A stretch of 38,563 bases of DNA from Candidatus Woykebacteria bacterium RBG_13_40_15 (GCA_001816655.1 MHCP01000011.1:1-38563); one strand, 5' to 3'. Numbered from the stretch's first letter, positions 1 to 10,790 are shown. Program-made: numbers and translations. The notes: generated from the sequence alone by a model not told the origin.

Positions 1-1
1 C

Positions 2-3000
2 ACAGTCTGTCTCGAGAACCTCGCTAACTGCCTAGGCTCTGGTGACATCGAGGCCGTTGGTGATGTAACTAGCGGGGAGGCCTTCACAGATGCAGGCTCA
101 AATGGTACTTCCCTTTGGTTTAACAACTCTGGCTTCCAGGGACAACTAACGGTTGGTACTCTCTCTGACAGCAACAAGACCTACACTCTACCCAATCTTA
201 CTGGAGCAGTTGCACTTAGTGTTGGTTCACTCACAAATGGATCAGTCCTATTTGCAGAAAGTGGTCTGATTTCTCAAGATAACGCAACCTTTTATTGGAA
301 TAACTCAACTGATAGGCTTGGGATTGGGACGGATAACCCTGGGGCTAAACTGGATGTCCGGGGTAATGCGATATTTAATGAGGATAGCGGCGACTACGAT
401 TTCCGAGTCGAAGGTGATAATGAAGCCTATATGATTATGGTTGATGCTGGTACCGACACCTTAGGTCTAGGAGATAATGTACAAGCAGATACTAGATTAT
501 ATATTGGATTTGATACCTTAAGCGTTACTCAAGATGCAAGTAGCGAATTTGTTGATATAAATCCGGCTTTAACCGAAGCCGGTAGCGGCACCCACTCAAT
601 AATGGCGGGACTAAATATCCAAGCTCTCACTTTAAACGATGGTGCTGGAGATACGACTACTGCAACAACTCTTAGGGTAGCGGGCGCACCAAGCGGCGCT
701 ACAAATAATTACGCTCTGTGGATCGATGATGGGACTAGCCGGTTTGATAGCCTAGTACAACTTGGCGTGGATGAACCGGCTCTAACACCGAACATTGCTG
801 GGTCGCTAAGATTAATTTCCGCTGACGATAACGCCTACTCGACAACAATTACCGCAGATACCCAAACTCAAAACATCAATTATACGTTGCCACCAAATGA
901 TGGCAGCCCAAACCAAGTCTTACTCACCGATGGTTTCGGCGACCTTAGTTGGTCTACTGTAACTGGCGCTGGTGGTGTTGATATAAACGGCACTCCTACC
1001 ACGGGGCAGGCAACTTTCTGGTTTGACTCAAATACTATTGAAGGTGAGAATGCCTTCTTTTGGGGTAAGAATAATAATGTCTTAATTATTGGCGCTTCTT
1101 CACCTTCCGATGCAGCCGGCTCACATCTTCAAATCTTTGACAATTCCGGCACAGCGCAGCTTAATCTCCTTTATGACGGATCAAACAGCACTAGTTTCAC
1201 AGTTGATAGTTCTGGTAATTTAACGGTCAACGCTACTGGCACAAAAACAGTGATTTCTGATGACTTGCAAGTTTCGGGTAATGATATTCTAAATTCTGGA
1301 GGAAATTCTGCCATTGATGTCAATTCTCGAACTCTTCAAAACGGGGCTTGGACCGCCAATTCCACCGCCAATCCTGGATTTACCGTCGGCGATGGTTCAA
1401 CCGGCTACCTTAAGGTTGGCGGCTCAACTATATCTGACGCAGCAGGCAATCTCACACTAAACTCTGACACCACTATTTTAGCAATTAGCGACGCTACTAT
1501 TCGAGGGGTGGGAGCTTTGACAATAGAATCAACTACCAGCGACCTCACCCTCGATTCTGGCTCGAATATCGTCAAGATTGCCGATGCCACCTTACTAGGA
1601 AACGGCGCCTTGACGGTCTCTTCTGGAGGGAGTGGAAACCTTACTTTGGATTCTGCTTCAGATACGATAGTTATCGCTGCAACTGACACAACAATTCAAA
1701 GAGTAGCGGCTGGTACATTTACCATAGATCTAAATGACGCTAATACAACCTATTTTGACATTATCAACGGCGGTGCTGGTGTTGCTGATTTGAAAATAAA
1801 CGGCACGCCTCTAAGCGACACCGATGCAACCCCCGGTGCTGCGTTAGTCGGAACTTATGATGAGTTTACCAATTCTAATAGTGCTAATGTTCAAGATGTC
1901 TTGGATGACTTAGATGCCGCGATAACCAGCGGTGGTGGTAGCGCCATTTGGACTGATTCTACCCCAGGTACCGGTGCCGGTGTGATTTACCCAACCTACA
2001 ACACCGATGATCTAGCCATCGGTGGGACTATTGTAAATGCCTCTCCATTCGGCGTTGACGAATCTGAGAACACAATATATATCGGTGAGGGTTCAAATAG
2101 TAATGGAACTATCACTTTCAAAGCTTCCGATGGAGATACTGGTAACTTAGCCTACAACATTGACGATCGGTTTGCTTTTACTGGGGGCGGGGTCCTATTT
2201 GATTTTGGGGCGGCTGAACAATTTATCATTGACGCGACTGACCCGAATAGTAGCTTGGCAGGTGCGATAGTGGACATCGACGTTGATTCTCTCACCGATA
2301 GTGGCATTGGAATCGATCTCAATTATGAATCACTTCTTACTAATAATGCGGGTACAGAAATGCAGTACGCTCTTTCAGTCTCTCCGGTCCAAGGCTCTAC
2401 CGGTGCTAGCGGCACCCATGTACTTTACGGAATATATGTTCAAAACCTAGCCACCTCTGGCGTCCCTTCTGGCACCAACACAGAATATGGTATGCGTATT
2501 GGCACGGGCTACGATTACGGCTTGCAAATTGATGATGGGGTCACTACCGCACTTTTACTCGCTTCCAATGACGGCGACGCGGCTTCTGGGATTACGTTTG
2601 GAACTGGTGCAAACGCTGTCAATCTATATCGAAGTGCAAACAATACTTTACGTACTAATGGTAATTTAATTGTAGATTTGGACTTAACCGTTTCCGGCGG
2701 AGATATTATAGGAGCAAATAAAGCATCGATAGATTTGGGAGAAACAGCTGAGGGCCAAATCAGTTTCTTATCAAACAATGACATAGACAACTACATTTAT
2801 TTATTAACTGAAAGTGACCTTCCCCAGATTTTCTGGGAGGGCTCCGAAACAAATGATCCGGGAGTAAGAGTCAATTCCGACGGAAAACTAGAATACAGAG
2901 ATGACAACGATGCGTCCTGGACTACATTTGAAAGTATCAGCGTTGGTTCTGTCACCTTACAAACAGCCTACAATAATGACGCCGATAGCGCTACTGCTGA

Positions 3001-6000
3001 AATCCTGATGACTGCGAGTGATGGCTCAATCGTCTTTAAAACAATTGGAGGCGCCACCGACACCCAATTCCAAATCGCTGCTGCTTCAGCTCCAGAAATA
3101 GACCTTGTCAACATCACCAACACGGGCTTTGCTACAACGACTAATGGGGTAGATGGCCTGTCCATTGATTTTGTAACTGGCGATGGAGCAAGTGTCACCA
3201 ACAATGCTCTAAATATCGCTGTCACCTCTGGGGGAACAGCTAGCGGTGATATAGTAAACGGCATCAATTTATCACTTTCTGGAGCAGGTGGAACAGAAAC
3301 CGCTATCAATATTGGCTCTGGGTGGGATAAGGTTTTTGTTACAAACGCTGATCCGGTCGCAAGTGCAACAAGCAGCCTGATTGAACTTGGCGCTGCTCTT
3401 GTAGGAGGCTCTGCAAGCGGAACATATCTTGGAATAAACGCGGATGTGGGTTACGCTGGGGATTTCTTGAATTTTCAGGTCAATGGGACAACTAGCGCTA
3501 AATTAACAGCAAGCGGAGACTTGACTCTCGCTGGTGGCGATATCGTAGGAGCAGGCTCAACCGCAATTGATATCGGAGAGGCAACTGGCGGAGACATTAC
3601 TTTTAGCAATTCAGCTGCAGCTACGAACGATACCTTGGCTTTAAGACCTTACGCAGCAGGTGCAGCAACGTTCAAAGGAATTTTAACTTCAAACGACTTA
3701 ACAGCCGATAGAACCTGGGCCTTTCCGGATGCCACCGGGACTGTGGCTCTTAGTACCACTGACAAAAGAGTAGCGACCAAAATTGTCGCTGCGAGTAATT
3801 CCAGTAATCCAGATCAGGCCGATTTTAAAGCCGATGGTGCGGGAGGGACGGACGATGCAGTGACAATTGAAAATGCAATCGCTGCTCTTCCGGCCGGCGG
3901 CGGTGTTGTTTACTTACTTGAGGGAACCTACTATATTGGCGATGTTGCCAGCGATGGTGTAGACATCACCAAATCCAATGTTTCCATCATCGGCGTTGGA
4001 CAAGCCACCATCCTGCAAAGAGGTTGGGATGCCACATCAGACGACGGAGTAATCACCGTTGGTGACGGGGGATCAGCCACGGTTACTGGTGTTACTATCG
4101 CCAACCTTTCTATAAATGGGTGCAGGGCGGTCGCAGGTAGCTGCTCGGTAGCATATACCGGTAGTCAAAATTTTGGTATTTACTTTAATTATAAGGTCAC
4201 TTATTCAACTGTCCGTGAAACCTATCTTTATAGTAGCGACGGCGACACAATTTTCCTCCAAGGTAGTACTACTACCAACAATATTATTCAGGCTAATAGC
4301 TTCAATAGTAATAATGGTGATAATATTGTTTTAATGCTCGCCGTAAAAAACAACGTGCTTGGAAACAACATCTCAAACGGCCCCTGTATATTTCTCTCAA
4401 CCAGCGCGAATAACAACACTATATCGGACAACTACTGCCAATCGGGCTCAAATGGTATCGAAATTTCCGCGAGCAGTAATAATACGATCAGCGGCAATGT
4501 AATCCAATCAACCCTTGCATCTGGAATTGCTAGTATTTACTTATTTGGCGCCAGCAACAATACAGTTACCGCTAACACTATCTCCTCGGCTGGAGACGTT
4601 GGAATTAGTATCGAAGGTTCGAGTAATAACAATATTATTACTGCCAATGTCATAAATGAGGTGGGATCCGATCCTGATGATGGTATATTTATGGTAGATT
4701 CTGACAATAACGTTATTTCGTCCAATCGACTTTTAGACGCAAGTAGCAGCCGCTACGGTATCAACATCTCCAACTCCACCTCTAATTACAATCACCTTAT
4801 AGCCAACGAGATTACTGGATCGGGTTTTGCTTCAGGAAAAATTAACGATGCCGGCACCGGCACCACCATTCAACAACGGGATCAGTTTGAGATTGAATCG
4901 ACAAGGACTTTGGGGACCCTACTTTCCTTCGGCATTCCCCAAAGCACTACTTTGATAGGAGCGCTGACTGGTACCGATATCAACTTGTTCAACAGTCTCA
5001 TAGCCACCAATCAGAGTGTAACCGGCCAATATATTCGTCTCCCCACTGTAACCAATACCGGCACAGGTACTTATAATTATGCGGGTTTGAGTATACCTGA
5101 CATTGTGGGGGGCTTGACCCAAAATAATGCTGCTGGAACAACCAACTTCTACGGCCTTGATCTTGACATCCCGGCTATCACTGAAACAAGTGGTACTATC
5201 AACGCCTATGGGATTGATATCTCAGCTGGGGCGGCGGGAGCGGGAAGCACTTTGCGGGCCTTAAACATTGGCAACGCTAGCGGCGCCAGCACAGATAAAA
5301 CCGCCATCAACATTGGCTCTGGGTGGGATACTGGAGTTTCAATCGCTGAAATAGCAGGAGCTGGCAGTGGTATTGCTATCACCGGCACTGGAGCAAGAAC
5401 CGGTAATTTAATTGATCTTACCACTGACGAGACTGGAGATGGTGATCTAATAGATATTAATGTTAATGGAGCCAAAGCAGCAGGCGGCAACATCATTGAA
5501 ATTGAAACTAATGCTGCTGTTGCCAGTGACATCATCAGCATTACTACTAAAGCAGCCGCTACCTCTGGAAACCTAATCGACCTTAACATAGGTACTGTTG
5601 CTGACAGCGGTGATGCCTTCAATCTAACCATTGGTTCCTTAGCCACCGCCGCCCAAGCATTGGTAGTTTCCAACGCTGCTGCTTCCTCCACAGCAGGATG
5701 GCTCATGGATGTTGACACCTCGGCGGCTTGGACGCAGCCTGCTATTGACGTCGATCTTAACACGGCAATTTCAACAGGTAACTTCCTTGACATAACCTAC
5801 AACAACGTTGCTCACACTGGAAATGCGATTGACCTAAACATGGGAACTAACGTTGCCGGAAATGCGATTGACATATCAATCGCTGGATCCCAAAATGCCA
5901 TCCTGGCCATCTTAGGTGCCATTTCTAGCGGGACTGCCAATGGGCTGAATGTTACTCCCCCAGACATCACCACTGCTGGTGGAACAATCAACGGAATTAA

Positions 6001-9000
6001 TATTGGCAGCATCACCACTTCAGGTGGGGCTGACACGGCTATCAATATTGGCTCTGGGTGGGATGCTTCGATTGGAATTGTTGATAATGTGGCTAACGCA
6101 TTTACCATAAAACAAGGATCAAATTCTTACTTTGACATTAGTACTACTGACCTGACCCCTTCCCTCACCCTAGACGTTCCGGTTCAAGGAGGTACTTCAA
6201 CTAATTTGAATATCGGCAACAATACTGGCAATACTGCGGTAAACCTAAAAGCCGGGACCGGCAACGTAAATGTCACCGGCAACCTCCAAGCCCTGGCTTC
6301 CACAAACTTCAATACTCAATTGGTTGGTGGAGCAGAGTTAGGCGTGTCTGGTGCTAAGGTTTATGTTTCTGGCCGATACGCTTACGAGGTTCAGGATAGT
6401 GATGGTGGTGCCGGATATGAATTCAGAATTTACGATGTTTCCAATCCTGCTTCGCCAACAGCGGTTGGTGGAACCAATTTGGGTTACCTTGCCCAAGGTC
6501 TCCACGTCTCTGGCCGGTATGCTTATGTGACTAATAATTCCGATGACAGTACCGGAAATGAATTTCGCATCTTTGATGTCTCCAATCCCTCTTCTCCTAC
6601 CGAAGTCGGCGGATATAACTTGGGTGCCCACGGCTGGGGAGTATTTGTTTCGGGCCGATACGCTTACGTGGCTAGAGACAGTGCCGCAGGCAATGATCTC
6701 ATTATCTTCGATGTTTCCAACCCAGCTTCTCCAAATCCGGTTGGTGGTGTAGATTTAGGCCAAGGTGCGCCTAAGGTGTATGTTTCTGGGAGATATGCCT
6801 ATGTGGTTAAGGGTTCTAGTGTTGGTACCTGCTCCGGTGCCGATCAAACCGGCTGTGAATTTGTCATTTATGACGTTTCTAATCCCACCTCGCCAACAAC
6901 GGCTGGTTGGTATGATCTTGGAATGACTACGGGGTATGCCTGGGATGTGTATGTTTCTGGGAGATATGCCTATGTGGTTAAGGCAAACAATGGCATTGCC
7001 AACGATTTTCTCATCTTCGATGTCTCCAACCCTACCTCCCCAACAGTAGCTGGTGGAGTAAATCTAGGTTATAACGGCTATGCTGTATATGTGTCAGGCA
7101 GATACGCTTATGTAGTTCAAAGCACCGATAGCGGTACCGGCAATGAACTTCGCGTCTTCGATGTCTCCAATCCAGCCTCCCTTAGCGAAGTCGGGGGGTA
7201 TAATCTAGGTGTTGACGGCTGGGGAGTGTTTGTTTCGGGCCGATACGCTTACGTTTCTAGAGATACTAGCGGTAGCGATGAGTTACTCGTCCTTGACGTT
7301 ACCGGCATTGAAACCACCTCCCTTCTTGCCCATGCTTTTGAGGCCGGGAATGGCCAATTTCGCGATGATCTAATTATCGGCAATCAGCTCCAGGTGACTG
7401 GCGGCGCGGTGATCGGCACCGATGGTCTCCTCTCCAACGGCCCAGTCGGGATAAGCGCTATAAACACCGCTAACTCTGGTTTAGACGCCTTAACTCTCTC
7501 GGGAACTTTGGCAGCCTTTAACGGCTCCGATACCTTCCGCGGTCTTTATCTAAATTACATCAATACTGCCTCTCATACTGGTTCAAATACAATAAACCTT
7601 TTCGATATTGCAAATATTGCTGGCCAGGCTAACGCTACTCTTAACGCAATAAACATTGGGCAGCTCACCTCTAACACCGCCGCTGCCGAAACCGCCATCA
7701 ACATCGGCAGTGGGTGGGACATGGCTATAAATCTGGCGGATAGCTCTTCAATTGGCCTTGGAGCAAGCGCTGGAAGGCTAGCCTTTGCCTTAAATGGGGC
7801 TAGTGCTGACACAGTCACCCTCAATAGCGCCAACTTTGTTGTCCAAAATGATCTTTTGGTTAATCTCTCGGCGATTGACCACGGCGACAGCGCTCCCCAA
7901 GGACTCAAACTTCCTCAAGCAAATACACTTACAGCGATTTCCGGCGGCGGTGAGGGTTACATTGCCTACGACCTTGACGGTAATAATCTCAGTTACTTTG
8001 ATGGTTCAAGTTGGTTAGCCGTAGGCACTTCGAATTGGACCGATGGCGGCACTTATCTTTACCCTAATAATTATGAGTCGGTCCGAGTTGGTAGCGACGC
8101 TACCCATTACATTGACATTGCCCACGACGGAACCGACGCCACCCTCTCTTTTGCCCTTACGAATGCTTTGAATATAAACATTGGGACAATTGATCTTTCC
8201 GCCCAAACAGTTGATGTTACCTTAAACGCGGCCGCTGATGCCCTAAACTTCGACTCTAACACCCTCTCTATAGACGCTTCAAACAACCGAGTTGGAATCG
8301 GACTCAACAATCCAAGTGCTGTTCTAGATGTAACAAACAGCAACACAACTAATCTTTTATCGCTTTCTACCACAGGAGCGGTTACAACTCCTACTGCCCT
8401 TGCAATCTCTGCTACCAGTGGTTCAGGTATAATAACCAACGCGATCGACGTTTCAGATACAGAAATTGTTAACGCTATAAACCTAGGGGAAAATAACATA
8501 TTAATGACCGATTCTGGAACGGTCAATTGGAGAGATGGCACATACAATCTTTTTACCTTTAAGGATTTTTCTACTCAATTTGGTGGGGCTGCTTTGGCAG
8601 GCGCCTGGATAGATAAGAATTCTTATTTTGGTGAAGAGTTTACCAGAGAAAGGGCGCAAGTAAGTATTACAGGTAACTTTACCTTTGGGGATACAACTGC
8701 CTGGGGTTCTTCCGAAGTCGGTGTGTGTACCTGGGACATTCAAGATAATACAGCAAACGGAATTCTCCAGCAGACTTTTAGTGGTGGCACAGCCTGCCTA
8801 CTTTATCTTGGCGATGATGCAGGAACAGCAAGTCTAATCTTTAACGCTAGCAACAGACCTATAATTCAAATGAAGGTAAAGCCTAGTGGGTCGGGCGCTG
8901 CTTATGACTTTTGGGTAGGTCTTGGTGATTCAAATTCAGCCACCACCACTCCGCCGACAAATGGAATATATTTCACGAATAACGATAGCGGTTACTGGAC

Positions 9001-10276
9001 TGGGGTAACCAAAGTCGGAGCCAACTCAACTGTTAAAACTTGTAGCTCAACTATATCCACGACCACATTTGCCTATCTTAGAATCGAAGTAAGAAGTACT
9101 ACTGATGTTCGTTTCTTTGTTGATTCCAATGTTGGTGATGGCATAGTTGAAGAAGAATGTGGAACTAGCACAACCTATATCTATACAGCAGGCGGTTTGG
9201 CAGGAAATATTATGCATGCCTTTGTGGGAAATCTCTATGTTGATTATTTCCGAGTCTGGCAAGATGATTCCATCCCAATAGATTCGGATAGCGAAGAAGG
9301 GCTAGGCTCTAGTGACAGCACCGAAATTATTACTCCAACTTCCGGACATGACATTGCCGGCAGATATTCAGCGGCTGACGCTACAAGTCTATCCGCGGCT
9401 GATTTGGTCAGTTTAGACACAAGCGGAAAGGCTATACTTTCTGGTCAATCGTACGATCCTAATATTCTAGGGGTAATTTCCACTTCGCCGAACCAAATCC
9501 TTGGTTATGATGGCGATTGGACAACCGTAGAAGTATCTCTAACCGGTCACACTCCTATTAAAGTCTCAACGGAAAATGGGGCGATACAGCCTGGAGACCC
9601 ACTCACTAGCTCCTCTACTCCCGGTGTGGCAATGAAAGCCACGCAAAGCGGGCCGATTGTTGGAAAGGCGCTTGAGCCATTTGATGGCTCAGTATCAAGT
9701 ATCACGTATCAAGTATCAGGTGAAGAGTTTGCCGGAGGCAAGATTATGGTGTTTGTGAGCGTGGGATGGTACGTTGCCCCGCTTGGCGATAATCCGCCGG
9801 CTGGCGAAGGTAACTTCACTAGTATCGACGTGGGGACTTTGACGGCTGGAACGATAAATAGCCAAGTGCTTTTTGTCGGCGATCGTAAGCTTAGCATGGC
9901 TGCCACTGGCGCACTAATAGTCGATGGTGAAATGAATATCCTTGGCGACCTCTCGGTTGGAGGCGACCTAAAAGTAGCAGGAGCGATAGATACGAAAGAA
10001 TTGACTACGGAAAAGCTAAATATTGCTACTCCTTCTGCTGAACCTGGCGAAATTTCTAAAGCATCGACTGGAATTGAAATCTTAAAAGCTGGTGAAAATG
10101 TTGTTACTATTAAAACTTCCGCAGTAACAAGCGATTCTTTGATATTTGTCACTCCTACTACTGTGACTGATAAAGTACTTTCTGTAACTAAAAAGATAAC
10201 TGGAGATAGCTTTGAGGTAAAGATATTGAATCCATCGGACCAAGATATACAGTTTAATTGGTGGATTGTGAATTAG
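2..10276 (+). CDS. Giant modular surface (tail-fibre/adhesin-like) protein, 5' end outside window
   Basis: The frame is open from base 2, so the ATG at 431 is internal; 3424 codons are visible and the true start is to the left. No catalytic function is evident; an exported fibre or adhesin is inferred. Modules in order: phage-fibre-like repeats (LGIGTDNPGAKLDV near 316-359); many short beta-repeats; four copies of AINIGSGWD (about 3302, 5301, 6035, 7692); a right-handed beta-helix of the pectate-lyase/NosD type at about 3770-4890 (TDDAVTIENAI, then N-rich NNTISGN rungs); seven LVIVD-type repeats with SGRYAY and FDVSNP at about 6350-7310, fitting one seven-bladed propeller; a jelly-roll-like stretch at about 8550-9270; and a C-terminal block (ILGVIST, GDPLTSSSTPGVAMKA, final FNWWIVN) shared with the giant gene at 18274. 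Signal peptide or anchor would lie in the missing N-terminus. Confidence is high for one continuous gene and moderate for role. Confidence 0.85.
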   Translation, partial: TVCLENLANCLGSGDIEAVGDVTSGEAFTDAGSNGTSLWFNNSGFQGQLTVGTLSDSNKTYTLPNLTGAVALSVGSLTNGSVLFAESGLISQDNATFYWNNSTDRLGIGTDNPGAKLDVRGNAIFNEDSGDYDFRVEGDNEAYMIMVDAGTDTLGLGDNVQADTRLYIGFDTLSVTQDASSEFVDINPALTEAGSGTHSIMAGLNIQALTLNDGAGDTTTATTLRVAGAPSGATNNYALWIDDGTSRFDSLVQLGVDEPALTPNIAGSLRLISADDNAYSTTITADTQTQNINYTLPPNDGSPNQVLLTDGFGDLSWSTVTGAGGVDINGTPTTGQATFWFDSNTIEGENAFFWGKNNNVLIIGASSPSDAAGSHLQIFDNSGTAQLNLLYDGSNSTSFTVDSSGNLTVNATGTKTVISDDLQVSGNDILNSGGNSAIDVNSRTLQNGAWTANSTANPGFTVGDGSTGYLKVGGSTISDAAGNLTLNSDTTILAISDATIRGVGALTIESTTSDLTLDSGSNIVKIADATLLGNGALTVSSGGSGNLTLDSASDTIVIAATDTTIQRVAAGTFTIDLNDANTTYFDIINGGAGVADLKINGTPLSDTDATPGAALVGTYDEFTNSNSANVQDVLDDLDAAITSGGGSAIWTDSTPGTGAGVIYPTYNTDDLAIGGTIVNASPFGVDESENTIYIGEGSNSNGTITFKASDGDTGNLAYNIDDRFAFTGGGVLFDFGAAEQFIIDATDPNSSLAGAIVDIDVDSLTDSGIGIDLNYESLLTNNAGTEMQYALSVSPVQGSTGASGTHVLYGIYVQNLATSGVPSGTNTEYGMRIGTGYDYGLQIDDGVTTALLLASNDGDAASGITFGTGANAVNLYRSANNTLRTNGNLIVDLDLTVSGGDIIGANKASIDLGETAEGQISFLSNNDIDNYIYLLTESDLPQIFWEGSETNDPGVRVNSDGKLEYRDDNDASWTTFESISVGSVTLQTAYNNDADSATAEILMTASDGSIVFKTIGGATDTQFQIAAASAPEIDLVNITNTGFATTTNGVDGLSIDFVTGDGASVTNNALNIAVTSGGTASGDIVNGINLSLSGAGGTETAINIGSGWDKVFVTNADPVASATSSLIELGAALVGGSASGTYLGINADVGYAGDFLNFQVNGTTSAKLTASGDLTLAGGDIVGAGSTAIDIGEATGGDITFSNSAAATNDTLALRPYAAGAATFKGILTSNDLTADRTWAFPDATGTVALSTTDKRVATKIVAASNSSNPDQADFKADGAGGTDDAVTIENAIAALPAGGGVVYLLEGTYYIGDVASDGVDITKSNVSIIGVGQATILQRGWDATSDDGVITVGDGGSATVTGVTIANLSINGCRAVAGSCSVAYTGSQNFGIYFNYKVTYSTVRETYLYSSDGDTIFLQGSTTTNNIIQANSFNSNNGDNIVLMLAVKNNVLGNNISNGPCIFLSTSANNNTISDNYCQSGSNGIEISASSNNTISGNVIQSTLASGIASIYLFGASNNTVTANTISSAGDVGISIEGSSNNNIITANVINEVGSDPDDGIFMVDSDNNVISSNRLLDASSSRYGINISNSTSNYNHLIANEITGSGFASGKINDAGTGTTIQQRDQFEIESTRTLGTLLSFGIPQSTTLIGALTGTDINLFNSLIATNQSVTGQYIRLPTVTNTGTGTYNYAGLSIPDIVGGLTQNNAAGTTNFYGLDLDIPAITETSGTINAYGIDISAGAAGAGSTLRALNIGNASGASTDKTAINIGSGWDTGVSIAEIAGAGSGIAITGTGARTGNLIDLTTDETGDGDLIDINVNGAKAAGGNIIEIETNAAVASDIISITTKAAATSGNLIDLNIGTVADSGDAFNLTIGSLATAAQALVVSNAAASSTAGWLMDVDTSAAWTQPAIDVDLNTAISTGNFLDITYNNVAHTGNAIDLNMGTNVAGNAIDISIAGSQNAILAILGAISSGTANGLNVTPPDITTAGGTINGINIGSITTSGGADTAINIGSGWDASIGIVDNVANAFTIKQGSNSYFDISTTDLTPSLTLDVPVQGGTSTNLNIGNNTGNTAVNLKAGTGNVNVTGNLQALASTNFNTQLVGGAELGVSGAKVYVSGRYAYEVQDSDGGAGYEFRIYDVSNPASPTAVGGTNLGYLAQGLHVSGRYAYVTNNSDDSTGNEFRIFDVSNPSSPTEVGGYNLGAHGWGVFVSGRYAYVARDSAAGNDLIIFDVSNPASPNPVGGVDLGQGAPKVYVSGRYAYVVKGSSVGTCSGADQTGCEFVIYDVSNPTSPTTAGWYDLGMTTGYAWDVYVSGRYAYVVKANNGIANDFLIFDVSNPTSPTVAGGVNLGYNGYAVYVSGRYAYVVQSTDSGTGNELRVFDVSNPASLSEVGGYNLGVDGWGVFVSGRYAYVSRDTSGSDELLVLDVTGIETTSLLAHAFEAGNGQFRDDLIIGNQLQVTGGAVIGTDGLLSNGPVGISAINTANSGLDALTLSGTLAAFNGSDTFRGLYLNYINTASHTGSNTINLFDIANIAGQANATLNAINIGQLTSNTAAAETAINIGSGWDMAINLADSSSIGLGASAGRLAFALNGASADTVTLNSANFVVQNDLLVNLSAIDHGDSAPQGLKLPQANTLTAISGGGEGYIAYDLDGNNLSYFDGSSWLAVGTSNWTDGGTYLYPNNYESVRVGSDATHYIDIAHDGTDATLSFALTNALNINIGTIDLSAQTVDVTLNAAADALNFDSNTLSIDASNNRVGIGLNNPSAVLDVTNSNTTNLLSLSTTGAVTTPTALAISATSGSGIITNAIDVSDTEIVNAINLGENNILMTDSGTVNWRDGTYNLFTFKDFSTQFGGAALAGAWIDKNSYFGEEFTRERAQVSITGNFTFGDTTAWGSSEVGVCTWDIQDNTANGILQQTFSGGTACLLYLGDDAGTASLIFNASNRPIIQMKVKPSGSGAAYDFWVGLGDSNSATTTPPTNGIYFTNNDSGYWTGVTKVGANSTVKTCSSTISTTTFAYLRIEVRSTTDVRFFVDSNVGDGIVEEECGTSTTYIYTAGGLAGNIMHAFVGNLYVDYFRVWQDDSIPIDSDSEEGLGSSDSTEIITPTSGHDIAGRYSAADATSLSAADLVSLDTSGKAILSGQSYDPNILGVISTSPNQILGYDGDWTTVEVSLTGHTPIKVSTENGAIQPGDPLTSSSTPGVAMKATQSGPIVGKALEPFDGSVSSITYQVSGEEFAGGKIMVFVSVGWYVAPLGDNPPAGEGNFTSIDVGTLTAGTINSQVLFVGDRKLSMAATGALIVDGEMNILGDLSVGGDLKVAGAIDTKELTTEKLNIATPSAEPGEISKASTGIEILKAGENVVTIKTSAVTSDSLIFVTPTTVTDKVLSVTKKITGDSFEVKILNPSDQDIQFNWWIVN
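6350..7310 (+). repeat. Seven LVIVD-type repeats inside the giant protein
   Basis: Seven repeats of about 40-50 codons each carry a V(Y/F)VSGRYAY strand. The first six also carry an (F/Y)DVSNP turn, and the seventh ends in LDVTGIE instead. LVIVD repeats are known to form beta-propellers, and seven copies match a closed seven-bladed ring. The third and seventh copies are nearly the same at DNA level around GGAGTRTTTGTTTCGGGCCG, which suggests recent internal duplication. Confidence 0.75.
9691..9718 (+). repeat. In-frame short-period repeat (AGTATCA units)
   Basis: Four copies of a 7-nt AGTATCA/CGTATCA unit sit in frame in the giant gene and encode SVSSITYQVSG. The matching C-terminal block of the second giant protein lacks this segment. 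The word type resembles the intergenic arms that flank the S23 genes. Confidence 0.6.
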
Positions 10277-10722
10277 TTAAAAGTTCAAAGTGCAAAGTTA
10301 AAAGTCTATGAGAGCTAATAATAATGAAGATTTTAGAAGAAAACTAATAAGTAGGACTTTTGTTTTAGCTAAGAAAGTAATTCACTTAGTAGATAAATCC
10401 CCTAACAAGAGGTCCGCTTGGGTAATTTCCGACCAATTAATAAGGGCCACAACAAGTATTGGAGCAAATATCATCGAGGCGCAAGCGGCAAGCAGCAAAA
10501 AGGATTTTATTAACTTTTTGAATCATGCTCTGAAAAGCGGAAACGAAACAAAATTTTGGTTATCTCTAGCAAAAGAAATCATGCCAGAAACTGCTGATCA
10601 AATCAGCGATCTTCTAAAAGAGGTGGGAGAGTTAACTAAAATTCTCGGATCAAGCATTTCGACACTTAAAGGAAAGAACAAACTTTGAACTCTAAATTGC
10701 AATTTTTAACTTTGAATTAAAA
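10277..10722. mobile_element. S23 cassette with imperfect inverted-repeat arms (IVS-like)
   Basis: An AT-rich arm (10277-10305, AAAGTTCAAAGTGCAAAG) begins directly after the stop of the giant gene. An arm after the S23 gene (about 10689-10722), read in reverse complement, aligns with it at roughly two thirds identity, sharing TTCAAAGT. S23 genes between inverted repeats are the known architecture of intervening sequences in bacterial 23S rRNA. Here the unit is free-standing. A mobile origin is inference. Confidence 0.5.
10308..10688 (+). CDS. Four-helix-bundle protein, S23/IVP family
   Basis: A 126-aa protein with the family signatures: an aromatic/basic first helix (FVLAKKVIHLVDKSP), the WVISDQLIRATTSIGANIIEA block in helix 2, and the FINFLNHALKSGNETKFWL block in helix 3. 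The length is normal for the family. Members are encoded by 23S rRNA intervening sequences and by free-standing genes, and the Avd protein of diversity-generating retroelements has the same fold; they form multimers that bind nucleic acid. No reverse transcriptase is present here, so an Avd role is not supported. The start is the only in-frame ATG close to the family N-terminus, and no Shine-Dalgarno is seen. A paralogue lies at 22929-23309, also directly after a giant surface gene. Function is unknown. Confidence 0.85.
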   Translation: MRANNNEDFRRKLISRTFVLAKKVIHLVDKSPNKRSAWVISDQLIRATTSIGANIIEAQAASSKKDFINFLNHALKSGNETKFWLSLAKEIMPETADQISDLLKEVGELTKILGSSISTLKGKNKL

Positions 10723-10731
10723 ATAAGCCAC

Positions 10732-10760
10732 TTGACAGGATTTATTAATATAGTTAGACT
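10732..10760 (+). promoter_or_regulatory. Sigma70-type promoter of the ligase/TPR gene
   Basis: TTGACA (10732-10737), 17-bp spacer, TAGACT (10755-10760). The predicted start is near 10767, giving a leader of about 24 nt with a purine-rich AGAGGG ahead of the ATG at 10791. Confidence 0.65.
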
Positions 10761-10790
10761 AAAGAGCGATTACTAAAAAGAGGGTAAAAA

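Noticed and set aside
431..431. ATG at 431 as the start of the first giant gene
   Set aside because: The same frame is open back to base 2 and encodes matching fibre repeats, so this Met is internal.
3300..7725. CRISPR-like spacing of the GGCTCTGGGTGGGAT repeats
   Set aside because: Only four copies, hundreds to thousands of bases apart, in frame and encoding NIGSGWD; they are protein modules.
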